Shown: positions 33,751 through 43,994, counted from the stretch's first letter. The stretch is 64,000 nucleotides of DNA from Pseudomonas fluorescens (GCF_001623525.1 NZ_CP015225.1:1736001-1800000); one strand, 5' to 3'. The notes: generated by a model not told the origin, from the letters alone. Program-made: numbers and translations.

Positions 33751-35577
33751 ATGAAAAAAAACCACCAATGGAACCTGTCCTACTTCTTCATTGCGCTGGC
33801 CGTGTTCAGCCTGGTGCAGTTCCTGTTTTTCGAACGCCCCGCGGTGCAGGTCATCCCCTATAGCCAGTTTCTGCAATTGCTGAACAATCGGCAGGTCAGC
33901 GATCTACGGGTAGAGAAGGACCAGATCCGCGGCCAGTTGCAGGAACCCATCGACGGCCACACCCAGTTCGCGACCGTGAGGGTGGAACCGGCACTGGCGG
34001 CGGATCTCGCCCACTCGGGGGTCGGGTTCACCGGCATCAACGAAAACACCTTCCTCAGTGGCCTGCTGGGCTGGTTGCTGCCCTTCGTGCTGATCATGGT
34101 GATCTGGCATTTCCTGTTTCGTGGGCTGGCGGAAAAACAGGGCATGGGTGGTTTGATGAACATCGGCAAGTCCCGCGCCAAGGTGTTCGTCGAACGCGAT
34201 ACCGGCGTGACCTTTGCCGACGTTGCCGGCATCGACGAAGCCAAGGTCGAGCTGGTGGAGATTGTTTCTTTCCTCAAGGACAAGGCGAAATACGCACGCT
34301 TGGGGGCGCACATTCCCAAAGGTACATTGCTGGTCGGTCCGCCAGGCACCGGCAAGACCCTGGTTGCCAAAGCCATCGCTGGAGAGGCCGGCGTGCCCTT
34401 CTTCTCGATATCAGGGTCGGAATTCGTCGAGATGTTCGTGGGTGTCGGCGCCGCTCGCGTGCATGACTTGTTCGAACAGGCCCGACAGGCCGCGCCCTGC
34501 ATCATTTTTATCGACGAGCTCGATGCGCTGGGCAAAATGCGCGGCGTCGGCGTCCTGGGCGGCAATGACGAAAAAGAGCAGACCCTCAACCAGCTGTTGG
34601 CAGAACTGGATGGGTTCGACCCGCGTGAAGGGGTCGTGCTGCTGGCGGCGACCAACCGCCCCGAGGTATTGGACCCGGCGCTGTTGCGAGCCGGCCGGAT
34701 CGATCGACAGATCCTGATCGATCGCCCCGACCGTAAAGGCCGGCAGGCGATCCTCAAGGTTCACCTGCAGAAGATCGTCACTGGCCAGGACCTCGATAGC
34801 GAGCGTATCGCCGACATCACCACGGGTTTTACTGGCGCAGACCTGGCCAACCTGGTCAACGAGGCCGCCATCATCGCCACTCGACGCGGTGCCGAAACGG
34901 TCAGCCTCGACGATTTCACCGCGGCCGTGGAGCGCATCGTTGCCGGGATCGAACGCAAGAGCAGCCTGTTACATCCCGATGAACGCCAAGTGGTGGCCTA
35001 CCACGAAATGGGGCATGCGTTGGCGGCCAGCAACCTGCCGGACATGGACCCGGTCCATAAGGTATCGATCGTGCCGCGCGCCATTGGCTCGCTGGGCTAT
35101 ACCCTGCAACGACCGACGGAAGATCATTTTCTCGTCAGTTGCCAGATGCTCAAGGACCGCATGGTCGTGCTGATGGCGGGACGTGCCGCCGAATGCCTTG
35201 CCTACGGCCAAGTCTCGACCGGAGCCGCTGATGACCTGGCCCACGCCACGGATATCGCCCGACAGTTGATCACCCGCTTTGGCATGAGCACAGAGCTTGG
35301 CCTGGCGGTGCTGGAACGCAAAAGTGCCAGTTACCTGGGCGAGCGCACGGAAATGGGTGACAAGGACTACTCGGAACAAACCGCCAGGGAAGTCGACCTG
35401 GGTATCCGCGCCTTGCTCGCTGAAGCCTATCAACGCGCCAGGACACTGCTGGAAAGCCACCGGGAAGACCTCGACGCCGGGGCCCATCTGCTGGTGGAAA
35501 AGGAAACCCTGACACCTGAAGAGTTTGCCCCGCTCCTGCCACTCAAACGCGCTGCGCTGGCTTTGCGACTGGTTTGA
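33751..35577 (+). CDS. FtsH-type ATP-dependent zinc protease (second copy type)
   Basis: The 608-residue membrane protease has two N-terminal helices (about 10-27 and 103-124) around a periplasmic segment. The AAA domain carries Walker A GPPGTGKT (196-203), Walker B IIFIDE (251-256) and a second region of homology [18 protein letters not shown]. The zinc-protease motif is HEMGH (418-422). FtsH degrades misfolded membrane and short-lived cytoplasmic proteins. The gene lies in a stress region with an Anr-like box and an Hsp20 gene nearby, away from the usual rrmJ/folP context, so it is probably an accessory FtsH. Similar extra FtsH genes occur with Hsp20 in stress-tolerance loci of some Pseudomonas. 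Confidence 0.92.
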   Translation: MKKNHQWNLSYFFIALAVFSLVQFLFFERPAVQVIPYSQFLQLLNNRQVSDLRVEKDQIRGQLQEPIDGHTQFATVRVEPALAADLAHSGVGFTGINENTFLSGLLGWLLPFVLIMVIWHFLFRGLAEKQGMGGLMNIGKSRAKVFVERDTGVTFADVAGIDEAKVELVEIVSFLKDKAKYARLGAHIPKGTLLVGPPGTGKTLVAKAIAGEAGVPFFSISGSEFVEMFVGVGAARVHDLFEQARQAAPCIIFIDELDALGKMRGVGVLGGNDEKEQTLNQLLAELDGFDPREGVVLLAATNRPEVLDPALLRAGRIDRQILIDRPDRKGRQAILKVHLQKIVTGQDLDSERIADITTGFTGADLANLVNEAAIIATRRGAETVSLDDFTAAVERIVAGIERKSSLLHPDERQVVAYHEMGHALAASNLPDMDPVHKVSIVPRAIGSLGYTLQRPTEDHFLVSCQMLKDRMVVLMAGRAAECLAYGQVSTGAADDLAHATDIARQLITRFGMSTELGLAVLERKSASYLGERTEMGDKDYSEQTAREVDLGIRALLAEAYQRARTLLESHREDLDAGAHLLVEKETLTPEEFAPLLPLKRAALALRLV

Positions 35578-35809
35578 CAGCGCCTGGCCGTTGATCGATC
35601 GGTCACGGCGTGAACGAATCCAACGCCCCCCCCTGTACGCCCACCCACGACGCAATAGCGTCATCTACAAGTCCCATAGTGAAGGTTTGCACCCCCATCC
35701 TTTGTACCCGTTCTGCGTCTATCGATAGCCGGTATGGCTTTAGGTGACAAAAAACAGGCACGGCTGAGTTGTTGTTCTATGCTTGCCCCAACTATAGGAA
35801 ATTTTCCCC

Positions 35810-36562
35810 ATGGCCGAGTCCGAACCGCGACTTCTGCACGTGCATGCTCTCAAGACCGCTTGCTCGAACTGCAGCGTGCTTGAGCTGTGCCTGCCCATTG
35901 GCCTGACGGGCGGTGAAGTCGAGCGCCTCGACACCCTGATCGCCCAGCGAGTGAAGGTCAAGAAAGGCGCAGCGCTGTATCGCACCGGCGACCCGCTGCG
36001 CTCGTTGTATGCGGTGCGATTGGGTTTCTTCAAGACCAGCGTCCTTTCGGTAGACGGTCGCGAACAGGTCACCGGTTTCCAGATGCAAGGCGAAATGCTT
36101 GGCCTGGACGCCATCAGCACCGATCGCTACGCCTGTAATGCCATTGCCCTGGAAGACAGCGAAGTCTGCCCGCTACCCTTCAACCTCCTGGAAAAACTGG
36201 CCCACGACTTACCGTCGTTGCAGCACAACCTGAACAAACTCCTCAGCCAGGAAATCGTGCGCGACCACGGCATGCTGTTGATGCTCGGCAACATGAACGC
36301 CGACGAACGCCTGGCGGCGTTTCTATTGAACCTGTCCCAGCGGCTTAACATGCGAGGTTATTCCTCCAGGGAATTCGTGCTGCGCATGAGCCGCGAAGCC
36401 ATCGGCTCCTACCTGGGCCTGCGCCTGGAAACCATCTGCCGGGGCATCGCCCACCTGCGCCAGGAGGAACTGGTGGACATGCATGGGCGCAATGTCACGA
36501 TTCTGGACTTGCCCGGCCTCAAGCAAAAAGTCGCCGGTTGTCATCGTCATGCGGAACTGTGA
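35810..36562 (+). CDS. Anr/FNR-family oxygen-sensing regulator paralogue
   Basis: The 250-residue Crp/FNR protein has the four cluster cysteines expected for an oxygen-labile [4Fe-4S] centre: Cys18, Cys21, Cys27 and Cys109. A cNMP-like barrel (about 30-140) and a dimer helix precede a C-terminal helix-turn-helix. The recognition helix reads ETICR (207-211), where FNR and Anr have ETxSR: Ser is replaced by Cys210, while the key Glu and Arg are kept. AGGAAA lies 8 bases before ATG. Its neighbours carry Anr-like boxes, so it may share or fine-tune the Anr regulon. Confidence 0.9.
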   Translation: MAESEPRLLHVHALKTACSNCSVLELCLPIGLTGGEVERLDTLIAQRVKVKKGAALYRTGDPLRSLYAVRLGFFKTSVLSVDGREQVTGFQMQGEMLGLDAISTDRYACNAIALEDSEVCPLPFNLLEKLAHDLPSLQHNLNKLLSQEIVRDHGMLLMLGNMNADERLAAFLLNLSQRLNMRGYSSREFVLRMSREAIGSYLGLRLETICRGIAHLRQEELVDMHGRNVTILDLPGLKQKVAGCHRHAEL

Positions 36563-36581
36563 TGCCTGCTCTGCATGACAT

Positions 36582-36595
36582 CTGATCTACGTCAA
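36582..36595. promoter_or_regulatory. Anr-like box upstream of antiporter gene
   Basis: CTGAT-CTAC-GTCAA matches TTGAT-N4-ATCAA with two differences. It lies about 100 bases before the ArcD-like start, just past the end of the FNR-type regulator gene. Confidence 0.55.
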
Positions 36596-36692
36596 TACCC
36601 CTCCACGCCTTCAAGCCGAGATTAAGACTCAGCGTTCGAACCTTTGCATCGACGAAGGTTACCGAACCTCCCGTCTCATGGAGGCTTTGATC

Positions 36693-38186
36693 ATGGCAAC
36701 GCACCTGCAAGGTACAGAACCGGTCATCCCGACCGTCACACCTCACCCTTTGGCCGGCAGTTTGCGAAAGGTCGAGCCCAGACGCCTGTCGCTGAGTTTG
36801 TTGATCGCTCTGGTCGTCGGTTCGATGATCGGCAGCGGCATCTTCAGCCTGCCCCAGAACATGGCAGCCAGCGCCGGTGCCGGAGCGATCCTGATCGGCT
36901 GGCTCATCACCGGGGTGGGCATGCTCTCGCTGGCCCTGGTCTACCAGACTCTCTCCAACCGCCAACCGGAACTGGACAACGGTGTGTTTGCCTACGCCCG
37001 TGCCCTGGGTGGCGAATTCCTCGGTTTCAATTCGGCGTGGGGCTATTGGATCAGCGCCTGGATCGGCAATGTCAGCTACCTGGTGATTCTGTTCGCTGCG
37101 CTCAGCTACTTTTTCCCCGTGTTTGGCGAAGGTAATAACAAAGCCGCGATCGTTGGCGCTTCTGTGGTGCTGTGGGCATTGCATTGGATGATCCTGCGCG
37201 GGATGCGCACCGCCGCCAAGGCCAACGCCCTGACGACGATCGCCAAGGTGGTGCCGTTGCTGTTGTTCATCGGGCTGGTCATTGCCGCGTTCTCCAAGGA
37301 CACCTTCATGGTGGATTTCTGGGGCACGCCGGCACTGGGCAGTACGCTGGACCAGGTCAAGAGCACCATGTTGGTGACGGTCTGGGTGTTCATCGGTATT
37401 GAAGGCGCCAACGTATTCTCCGCCCGGGCCGCCGAACGGGCCGACGTCGGCCGCGCCACGGTGATTGGCTTCATCCTGACATTGATGCTGCTGATCGCCG
37501 TTTCCCTATTGTCCCTGGGCATCCTCAGACAGCCCGAACTGGCCGCGCTGAAGAACCCTTCCATGGCCGGTGTACTGGAAGCGGTGGCCGGGCCTTGGGG
37601 CGCGGTGCTGATCAGTATTGGCCTGATTGTGTCAGTGGGCGGCGCGCTGCTGGCCTGGACGCTGTTGGCAGCCGAATCGGTGTTCACCCCGGCCAAGGAA
37701 AAGGTCATGCCGCGCCTGCTGGCCACGGAAAACCAACACGGCGCACCGGCCAACGCGTTGTGGATCACCAACGGCTGCATCCAATTGTTCCTGTTGCTGA
37801 CCCTGTATTCGAGTGCCAGCTACCTGGCGCTGATTTCTCTTGCCACCTCGATGATCCTGCTGCCCTACCTGTTCAGTGGCCTGTATGCACTGAAAATGAC
37901 CTGGCAAGGCCAGACCTACGCCGGCCATCGCGGCCTGCAACTGCGCGACATGGCCATCGCTGTGGTCGCGACGGGCTATTGCGTCTGGCTGCTCTACGCC
38001 GCCGGCCCCCGGTACATGCTGCTCAGTGCCCTGCTCTATGCCCCCGGCTCGCTGATCTACCTGAGCGCTCAACGGGCCAGGACGGGCCGGGCCCTCACTG
38101 GTTTTGGCTGGGGCCTGCTGCTGGTGATCTGGGCGGCGGCGATCTTCGCCGGCTGGATGCTCTGGTCCGGCCAACTGACTTTGTAA
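36693..38186 (+). CDS. ArcD-like basic amino-acid antiporter
   Basis: A 497-residue APC-superfamily transporter with about 13 hydrophobic segments. Its signature VGSMIGSGIFSLPQNMA in helix 1 is typical of arginine/ornithine and related antiporters, and IGIEGANVFSARA lies in helix 6. ATG 36693 lies 9 bases after GGAGG. ArcD exchanges arginine for ornithine to support ATP production by arginine fermentation under low oxygen, which fits the upstream Anr-like box. No arcABC genes follow, so the exact exchange pair is uncertain. Confidence 0.85.
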   Translation: MATHLQGTEPVIPTVTPHPLAGSLRKVEPRRLSLSLLIALVVGSMIGSGIFSLPQNMAASAGAGAILIGWLITGVGMLSLALVYQTLSNRQPELDNGVFAYARALGGEFLGFNSAWGYWISAWIGNVSYLVILFAALSYFFPVFGEGNNKAAIVGASVVLWALHWMILRGMRTAAKANALTTIAKVVPLLLFIGLVIAAFSKDTFMVDFWGTPALGSTLDQVKSTMLVTVWVFIGIEGANVFSARAAERADVGRATVIGFILTLMLLIAVSLLSLGILRQPELAALKNPSMAGVLEAVAGPWGAVLISIGLIVSVGGALLAWTLLAAESVFTPAKEKVMPRLLATENQHGAPANALWITNGCIQLFLLLTLYSSASYLALISLATSMILLPYLFSGLYALKMTWQGQTYAGHRGLQLRDMAIAVVATGYCVWLLYAAGPRYMLLSALLYAPGSLIYLSAQRARTGRALTGFGWGLLLVIWAAAIFAGWMLWSGQLTL

Positions 38187-38274
38187 GTTCGCAAGCGTGC
38201 ATTGACCCGTTCGGCAACGGTATCTGGTCATCTGGCCAGCTACCCGCCCGGATATCACAAAAGAGGAAAATCAA

Positions 38275-38814
38275 ATGTCCAATTCAGTGAAAAAAATGCC
38301 GGTCAAAACCGAAGACAACGCTCCGCATCCCGCCAAGATGGACCTCTGGCATCCGCTTGAAAAACTCCGCCAGCAGGTCGACCACCTGTTCGATGACTTC
38401 AATCGGGGCACAGCGCTTTCTCCTTTCAGTCGCGGGTTGTTCGATGTCGAGCCCTTCTGGCGTCGCGAGTTCTCCATGAGCAGCCTGCCGGCCGTTGACA
38501 TCAGCGAGAAGGAAAAGAGCTTTGAAATCACCGCCGAGTTGCCCGGCATGGATCAGAAAGACATCGAAATCCGTCTGGCCAACGGCAACCTGATCATCAA
38601 GGGGGAGAAAAAAGACACCAAGGAAGAAAAAAGAAAGGGTTATCACCTGTCCGAACGCCATTACGGCTCCTTCGAACGCGTGTTCAACCTGCCAAAAGGC
38701 GTCGACAGCGACAAGATCGAAGCCCAGTTCAGCAAAGGCGTGCTGACGCTGACACTGCCAAAAAAACCGGAAGCACTGAAAGCGGAAAAGGTCGTGCCGA
38801 TCAAGGCCGACTGA
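38275..38814 (+). CDS. Hsp20/alpha-crystallin small heat-shock protein
   Basis: The 179-residue protein has an alpha-crystallin domain from about 75 to 170: PAVDISEKEKSFEITAELPG in outline, GNLIIKGEKK, the charged GYHLSERHYGSFERVFNLP region, and GVLTLTLPK. It ends with a short charged tail and lacks a classical IxI motif. It acts as an ATP-independent holdase in the cytoplasm. It follows the antiporter gene by 88 bases and ends in a strong terminator, so it may be its own unit. Its company with FtsH resembles protein-quality-control loci. Confidence 0.92.
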   Translation: MSNSVKKMPVKTEDNAPHPAKMDLWHPLEKLRQQVDHLFDDFNRGTALSPFSRGLFDVEPFWRREFSMSSLPAVDISEKEKSFEITAELPGMDQKDIEIRLANGNLIIKGEKKDTKEEKRKGYHLSERHYGSFERVFNLPKGVDSDKIEAQFSKGVLTLTLPKKPEALKAEKVVPIKAD

Positions 38815-38828
38815 TCGCTTTGAGCCCT

Positions 38829-38860
38829 GCCCCTCGCCGGCCAACGACGAGGGGCTTTTT
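38829..38860 (+). terminator. Rho-independent terminator after hsp20
   Basis: GCCCCTCG (38829-38836) and CGAGGGGC (38848-38855) form a perfect 8-bp stem, followed directly by TTTTT (38856-38860), 15 bases after the Hsp20 stop. Confidence 0.9.
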
Positions 38861-38902
38861 CATGCCTGTGCTTATTTCAGGCCGAATGCGTCGTTGAAGC
38901 GA

Positions 38903-39010
38903 CCACCGCTATCGCGAGCAAGCTCGCTCCCACACTGAACCGTGGCTGGCACAAATCCCGCGACCACAGAAAATCCCCTGTGGGAGCGAGCTTGCTCGCG
39001 ATAGCGGTGG
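38903..39010. repeat. REPIN 1 (paired REP sequences)
   Basis: Two 31-base segments (38903-38933 and 38980-39010) are exact reverse complements, each with the Pseudomonas REP core GTGGGAGCGAGCTTGCTCGC on one strand or the other. The 46-base spacer is largely shared with the second unit. It lies between the Hsp20 terminator and the MBL gene. Confidence 0.93.
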
Positions 39011-39042
39011 GTCAGCTGACGATGATGGGGACTGGACTAATG

Positions 39043-39138
39043 CCTTCGCGAGCAAGCCCGCTCCCACACTGAACCGTGGCGGGTACAAATCCCGTGGGCA
39101 CAGAAAATCCCCTGTGGGAGCGAGCTTGCTCGCGAAGG
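39043..39138. repeat. REPIN 2 (paired REP sequences)
   Basis: 25-base arms at 39043-39067 and 39114-39138 are reverse complements with one mismatch, and the spacer repeats that of the first REPIN almost base for base. The two units lie head to tail, pointing to a tandem duplication. The last arm ends 7 bases from the MBL stop codon and may help end transcription of that gene. Confidence 0.92.
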
Positions 39139-39145
39139 CGGTCGT

Positions 39146-40501
39146 TCAGAGTTCGACGCTATCGCGGTACTCCGGCACCGACACCGACCACCCCAGTTCG
39201 TCGCCAATGCGATGGCGCAAGACGTCGGACGCATTGGGTTCGCCATGCACGACATAGGTGTGCCGGGGGGGTGTCTTGAAGCCGCGCAGCCATTGCATGA
39301 TTTCGTCGGCATCGGCATGGGCCGAGAGCGTTTGCATGGGCACCACTTCGGCATTGATCGGCACGTCCTTGCCATGGATGCGCACCGCAGGCTCACCCGC
39401 CACAATTCTCGCACCTCGCGTACCGCCAGCCTGGAAACCGGGCATCAGCAAGGTGTTGATGGGGTTGGGCGCCAGGCTCTTGAGGTGGTGCAGCACGCGC
39501 CCGCCGGTGGCCATGCCACTGGCGGCGATGATCACCGCCGGAGTACGTTGCAGGTCCAGGGCCATGGAGTCCTTGACCGAGCGCACAGGATGGGCGATGT
39601 GGCACATGCCTTCGCACTCTTCCCTGGAGAGACGATGCTCGTCACCAAAACGCTGGTACAACCGGGTGACGTCGATGGCCATGGGGCTGTTGAGGTAGAT
39701 CGGGATATCGGGGATCGCCCGGCGTTGTTTCAGGCGATACAGGTGGTACATCAGCAACTGGGCACGGCCAACCGTGAACGAGGGCACCAACGTGATGCCA
39801 CGGCGCAGCGCGGTGCGAGTGATCACCTCAGCCAATTGATCTTCCGGCGACTCGTGTGGGTGTCGACGGTCGCCGTAGGTCGACTCCACCAGCAGGACAT
39901 CCGCCTGCTCGATGACTTTCGGCGCGAACATCACCGGATCCTCGGGTCGCCCCAAGTCCCCGGAACACACCAGCGTCACCCCACCAGCCTGGACCTGTAC
40001 CGTCGCGGCTCCGAGGATGTGCCCGGCGCGACGCAGCAAGATGGTGATCCCCCGGGCGATCTCCACCGGGTGTTCGAATGCAATCGGGCGCAGCAGTTTC
40101 AGCGCTCGTTCAGCGTGTTCACGGGTGTACAGCGGGAAGGCCGGCGCGTGTTTGGAAAACCCCTTGCGGTTGGCGTATTCGGCTTCTTCTTCCTGCAAGC
40201 GAGCGCTGTCGCGCAGCAGGATCTTCACCAGCTCGCAGGTCGCCGGCGTTGCATAGACGGGGCCGCGATAGCCATTACGCACCAGCACCGGCAGGTAGCC
40301 GCTGTGGTCCAGGTGGGCGTGGGTCAGTACGATCGCATCCAGGTCACGCATCGGCAGCTCGAAGGGGTCCCAGTTGTGCAGGCGCAACTGCTTGTAGCCC
40401 TGGAACAGACCGCAATCGATCAGGATGCGCTGATCGTCGTGTTCCAGCAGGTACTTGCTACCGGTGACCGTACCGGCGGCCCCGAGAAATGTCATGCGCA
40501 T
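39146..40501 (-). CDS. Beta-CASP metallo-beta-lactamase enzyme
   Basis: A 451-residue metallo-beta-lactamase-fold protein with TFLGAAGTVTGS at the start and the metal motif HAHLDHSG, followed by HILGAA, SGDLGRPEDP and the beta-CASP region (SFTVGRAQ, SGMATGGR, LSAHADADE, VVHGEP). This group includes CPSF/Ysh1-like and mRNA 3'-processing or nuclease enzymes, so an RNA substrate is likely. ATG 40501 lies 7 bases after AGGAG. The promoter carries an Anr-like box, and the gene ends beside REP repeats. Confidence 0.9.
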   Translation of the reverse strand: MRMTFLGAAGTVTGSKYLLEHDDQRILIDCGLFQGYKQLRLHNWDPFELPMRDLDAIVLTHAHLDHSGYLPVLVRNGYRGPVYATPATCELVKILLRDSARLQEEEAEYANRKGFSKHAPAFPLYTREHAERALKLLRPIAFEHPVEIARGITILLRRAGHILGAATVQVQAGGVTLVCSGDLGRPEDPVMFAPKVIEQADVLLVESTYGDRRHPHESPEDQLAEVITRTALRRGITLVPSFTVGRAQLLMYHLYRLKQRRAIPDIPIYLNSPMAIDVTRLYQRFGDEHRLSREECEGMCHIAHPVRSVKDSMALDLQRTPAVIIAASGMATGGRVLHHLKSLAPNPINTLLMPGFQAGGTRGARIVAGEPAVRIHGKDVPINAEVVPMQTLSAHADADEIMQWLRGFKTPPRHTYVVHGEPNASDVLRHRIGDELGWSVSVPEYRDSVEL

Positions 40502-40562
40502 GGCGGTGCTCCTGGACAATCGATCGTAAGCCTATTGGTCACATTGTTTGACCTCGTTGCCG

Positions 40563-40576
40563 TTGATCTTTGTCAA
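40563..40576. promoter_or_regulatory. Anr-like box upstream of beta-CASP gene
   Basis: TTGAT-CTTT-GTCAA is one base from the consensus and lies 62 bases before the beta-CASP start. The neighbouring universal stress protein gene ends at 40602 on the same strand. Confidence 0.68.
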
Positions 40577-40601
40577 CAACCCAGCGGTCAAGTCCGATTC
40601 A

Positions 40602-41492
40602 TCACACCGCCAGAACACTGCACGACACCTGGTACAGGATGTGCTCGGTCGTGCTGCCCAGTAGCCCATACAGATCGTCGTGCTGGAATCGCCCCATGAC
40701 GATCACGTCCACTTCATGCTCCAGGGCAAATTCACTCAGGGCCGAGACCGGATGCCCCAGTAGAAAATGCCTGCGCTCGGCCGGCACACCAAACAGGTTC
40801 GCCAGTTCCAGGAAGGTTTTTTCCAGGCTCCTGCGCAGTTCCTTGCTGAGCTGCGACAGCGCCAGGCCGCCACCGCCCGCGTCCCCCAGATAGACTGACG
40901 ACACCTCATAGGCATGAACCAGATGCAGCTCGGCGTCGCACTGCAAGGCCAGCCCCATGGCCTGGCGGATGATCCGGTCATTCAGCCCGCTGTTCTGGGC
41001 AAACGCACTGGAAGGGTCCACCGCCGCGACTACTGTGCGCGGCAGCGCATGACCGGTGGCCCCCACCAGGTACATCGGAACAGGACAGTTGCGCAGCAGT
41101 TGCCAGTCCAGCGGGGTGAAAAATGCCCGCTTGAGCATAGGCTCGTGTTGTACCTGCTTGATCAGCAAGTCCGGCTGGATCTGCGTAACGTGTTGCAGGA
41201 TCTGCTTGCCCATCTTCTGGGCCCATTCCACCTCAGTGGTGATCCGCAGGCCACGGCGGCGCATCTTGTCCGCCTCATCCTCCAACCAATGGCGATGGTC
41301 CTGGAGATAGTTCTGCCGCGCTTCCTCACGAGGCCCTTCTTCAAGCAGCGAAAGAATGTCCAGCGAGGGAATCAAGGCGGTGACATGCAAGTGCGCCCCA
41401 CTGGCCGCCGCCAGGGCCGCGGCGTGATGCAGGGCGGGCGAATGACGTTGTGCCGGGTTGAGGATCAGCAACAGGCGTTGGTACTGGCTCAT
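40602..41492 (-). CDS. Tandem-domain universal stress protein
   Basis: The 296-residue protein has two UspA-like domains, each about 145 residues. The N-terminal one starts QRLLLILNPAQ, and the C-terminal one ends DVIVMGRF...LLGSTTE...VSCSVLAV. The strict nucleotide-binding glycine pattern is only partly kept. ATG 41492 lies 8 bases after GGAG. It follows the phosphoketolase gene by 66 bases on the same strand, so the two are probably cotranscribed from the Anr-like promoter. In P. aeruginosa several such proteins are Anr-controlled and aid survival without oxygen. Confidence 0.9.
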   Translation of the reverse strand: MSQYQRLLLILNPAQRHSPALHHAAALAAASGAHLHVTALIPSLDILSLLEEGPREEARQNYLQDHRHWLEDEADKMRRRGLRITTEVEWAQKMGKQILQHVTQIQPDLLIKQVQHEPMLKRAFFTPLDWQLLRNCPVPMYLVGATGHALPRTVVAAVDPSSAFAQNSGLNDRIIRQAMGLALQCDAELHLVHAYEVSSVYLGDAGGGGLALSQLSKELRRSLEKTFLELANLFGVPAERRHFLLGHPVSALSEFALEHEVDVIVMGRFQHDDLYGLLGSTTEHILYQVSCSVLAV

Positions 41493-41558
41493 GATGGGTC
41501 TCCAAAGTCGGGCTCGAACGCCACGGCGCAGCGTCGATGCCATGAGGCATGTTGGCCG

Positions 41559-43931
41559 TCATTGCGGCGTCGGCGTCCAGCGCCAATTCAAGACTTCGGG
41601 CATGTCCTGCCCATGCTCGATGAGGTACAACTGATGCTTTTCCATCGTTGCCCAGTAGCGATCCCGAGCGCCGTCCACCAGCGGCTGCAACCGTGGCACA
41701 CGCTGGATGACATCGAGCGCCAGTTGGTAGCGATCCAGGTGGTTGATGACCGCCATGTCGAACGGCGTAGTGGTGGCGCCCTCCTCCATGAAACCGCGGA
41801 CATGGAAGTTATCGTGGTTGTGACGCTTGTAGACCAGTCGATGAATCAGCGACGGATAGCCGTGGAAGGCGAAAATCACTGGCTTGTCCACGGTAAACAA
41901 CCCATCGAACTCGGCGTCCGGCAACCCGTGGGCATGCTGTTGCGGCGGTTGCAGGGCCAGCAGGTCGACGATATTCACCACCCGCACCCGCAGGTCCGGC
42001 ACGTATTCACGCAGCAGCGTGACAGCGGCCAGGGTTTCCAACGTTGGCACGTCACCGGCACAGGCCATTACCACGTCCGGGTCTTCGTCGTTGTTGCAGG
42101 CAAAGGCCCAGCGACCGATCCCGACCGAGCAGTGCCGAACGGCCGAATCGATGTCCAGCCACTGCCATTCCGGCTGTTTGCCGGCCACGATCACATTGAT
42201 GTAATCGCGGCTCTTGAGGCAGTGATCGGCCACGGACAACAGGCAGTTGGCGTCCGCTGGCAGGTAGATGCGCACCACGTCGGCGCTCTTGTTCGCCACC
42301 AGGTCGATGAACCCCGGGTCCTGGTGGGAGAAGCCGTTGTGGTCCTGTCGCCAGACATGGGACGTAAGCAGGTAATTGAGCGAAGCAATCGAGGCGCGCC
42401 ACGGGATCTGGGCCGCGGTCTTGAGCCATTTGGCGTGCTGATTGAACATCGAATCGACGATGTGGATGAACGCCTCATAGCAGGAAAACAGCCCATGCCG
42501 ACCCGTCAGCAGATACCCCTCCAGCCAGCCTTCACACACTTGCTCGCTGAGGATTTCCATCACCCGGCCGTCGCACGCCAGGTTCGTATCGCCCGTCTCC
42601 AGGGCCGCCATCCAGGCTTTGCCACTGACCTCGTACACCGCATCAAGGCGATTGGAGGCGGTTTCGTCGGGGCCGAACAGGCGGAAATTGGCTGCCCCCA
42701 GGTTGTGCTTCATCACATCGCGCACAAAACCACCCAACACCCGGGTGGCCTCTGCCTGCACGCTGCCGGGCGCGCTGAATTGCACGGCGTAATCGGTGAA
42801 CCTGGGCAGTTCCAAGGGTTTGAGCAGCACGCCGCCATTGGCATGAGGATTGGCGCCCAGGCGCCGATGTCCCGTCGGCGCCAACGCGGCAATGTCCGGC
42901 AGCAACGCACCGTTGTCGTCGAACAACTCCTGCGGACGGTAGCTCTGGAGCCATTGTTCCAGTTGCGTCAAATGCGCGGGCAGCTCGAAGTGGCTCAGCG
43001 GCACCTGGTGGGCGCGCCAGGTGCCTTCGACCTGCTGGCCATCGACGAATTTCGGACCGGTCCAACCCTTGGGCGTGCGCAGCACCAGCATCGGCCAGAG
43101 CTGGCGTTCCAGGGTACGTCCCGACGAATCCGCGCGGGCTGTGCGCTGGATTTCGCGAATCTTGAGCAACATGCCGTCCAGGGTCCTGGCCAGCTGTTGG
43201 TGCACCGCTTGCGGATCGTCGCCTTCGACAAAATAAGGATCGTAGCCGTAGCCATACATCAGGGCCGACAGCTCGTCTTCACTGATGCGCGAAAGCAGCG
43301 TGGGGTTGGCGATCTTGAAACCGTTGAGATGAAGAATGGGCAGTACGGCGCCGTCACGCCTGGGGTTGAGGAATTTATTGGAATGCCAGCTCGCCGCCAA
43401 CGTCCCGGTTTCCGCCTCACCGTCGCCGATGACGCAGGCCACGATCAGGTCAGGGTTGTCGAACGCCGCGCCATAGGCATGGGCCAGGGAATAACCCAAT
43501 TCCCCACCTTCATGGATGGAGCCGGGAATCTGCGCCGAGACATGGCTGGATAAGCCATAAGGCCAGGAAAACTGCCGGAACAGGCGCAACATTCCGTTTT
43601 CGTTCTGCTCCACCGAGGGATAACACTGGGTGAAGCTACCCTCCAGGTAGCTCTGGGCGACGATGGCCGGGCCGCCATGACCGGGCCCGGTGATCAGGAT
43701 CATGTTCAGGTCACGGGACTTGATCAGGTGATTGAGGTGCACGTAAATCAGATTCAGCCCCGGCGTCGTGCCCCAGTGGCCCAGCAAGCGAGGTTTGACG
43801 TGCCCCTGTTGCAGTGGTTTGCGCAGCAACGGGTTGTCCTTGAGGTAGATCTGTCCTACGGCCAGGTAATTGGACGCACGCCAGTAGGCGTCAATACCTT
43901 CCAGTTGGTCGGGGCTGAGAAAATCGCTCAT
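41559..43931 (-). CDS. xfp: Xylulose-5-phosphate/fructose-6-phosphate phosphoketolase
   Basis: The 790-residue thiamine-diphosphate enzyme matches phosphoketolases along its full length: [32 protein letters not shown] (cofactor region), [18 protein letters not shown] and the C-terminal [13 protein letters not shown]. It splits xylulose-5-P or fructose-6-P with phosphate to acetyl phosphate and a triose or tetrose phosphate in the cytoplasm. ATG 43931 follows GGAGG by 5 bases. Acetyl phosphate can then yield ATP under low oxygen, matching the Anr-like box upstream. It is divergent from the alcohol dehydrogenase gene. Confidence 0.95.
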   Translation of the reverse strand: MSDFLSPDQLEGIDAYWRASNYLAVGQIYLKDNPLLRKPLQQGHVKPRLLGHWGTTPGLNLIYVHLNHLIKSRDLNMILITGPGHGGPAIVAQSYLEGSFTQCYPSVEQNENGMLRLFRQFSWPYGLSSHVSAQIPGSIHEGGELGYSLAHAYGAAFDNPDLIVACVIGDGEAETGTLAASWHSNKFLNPRRDGAVLPILHLNGFKIANPTLLSRISEDELSALMYGYGYDPYFVEGDDPQAVHQQLARTLDGMLLKIREIQRTARADSSGRTLERQLWPMLVLRTPKGWTGPKFVDGQQVEGTWRAHQVPLSHFELPAHLTQLEQWLQSYRPQELFDDNGALLPDIAALAPTGHRRLGANPHANGGVLLKPLELPRFTDYAVQFSAPGSVQAEATRVLGGFVRDVMKHNLGAANFRLFGPDETASNRLDAVYEVSGKAWMAALETGDTNLACDGRVMEILSEQVCEGWLEGYLLTGRHGLFSCYEAFIHIVDSMFNQHAKWLKTAAQIPWRASIASLNYLLTSHVWRQDHNGFSHQDPGFIDLVANKSADVVRIYLPADANCLLSVADHCLKSRDYINVIVAGKQPEWQWLDIDSAVRHCSVGIGRWAFACNNDEDPDVVMACAGDVPTLETLAAVTLLREYVPDLRVRVVNIVDLLALQPPQQHAHGLPDAEFDGLFTVDKPVIFAFHGYPSLIHRLVYKRHNHDNFHVRGFMEEGATTTPFDMAVINHLDRYQLALDVIQRVPRLQPLVDGARDRYWATMEKHQLYLIEHGQDMPEVLNWRWTPTPQ

Positions 43932-43994
43932 CACGTCCTCCGCAAAAACACAGGGTTGCCATGCCTGATTCTGGAACGCGGGAATAAGGGTGAC

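Noticed and set aside
35592..35605. Anr box upstream of the FNR-type regulator gene
   Set aside because: TTGAT is present but the second half reads CGGTC, more than two changes, so it is not counted.
38187..38274. Anr or heat-shock promoter before hsp20
   Set aside because: No TTGAT-N4-ATCAA and no convincing sigma32 hexamers were seen.
38903..39138. CRISPR array
   Set aside because: The repeats are inverted REP pairs with conserved spacers, not direct repeats with unique spacers.
39212..43553. Long plus-strand frames opposite the beta-CASP, USP and phosphoketolase genes
   Set aside because: They are antisense to strongly recognised genes and show no protein motifs.
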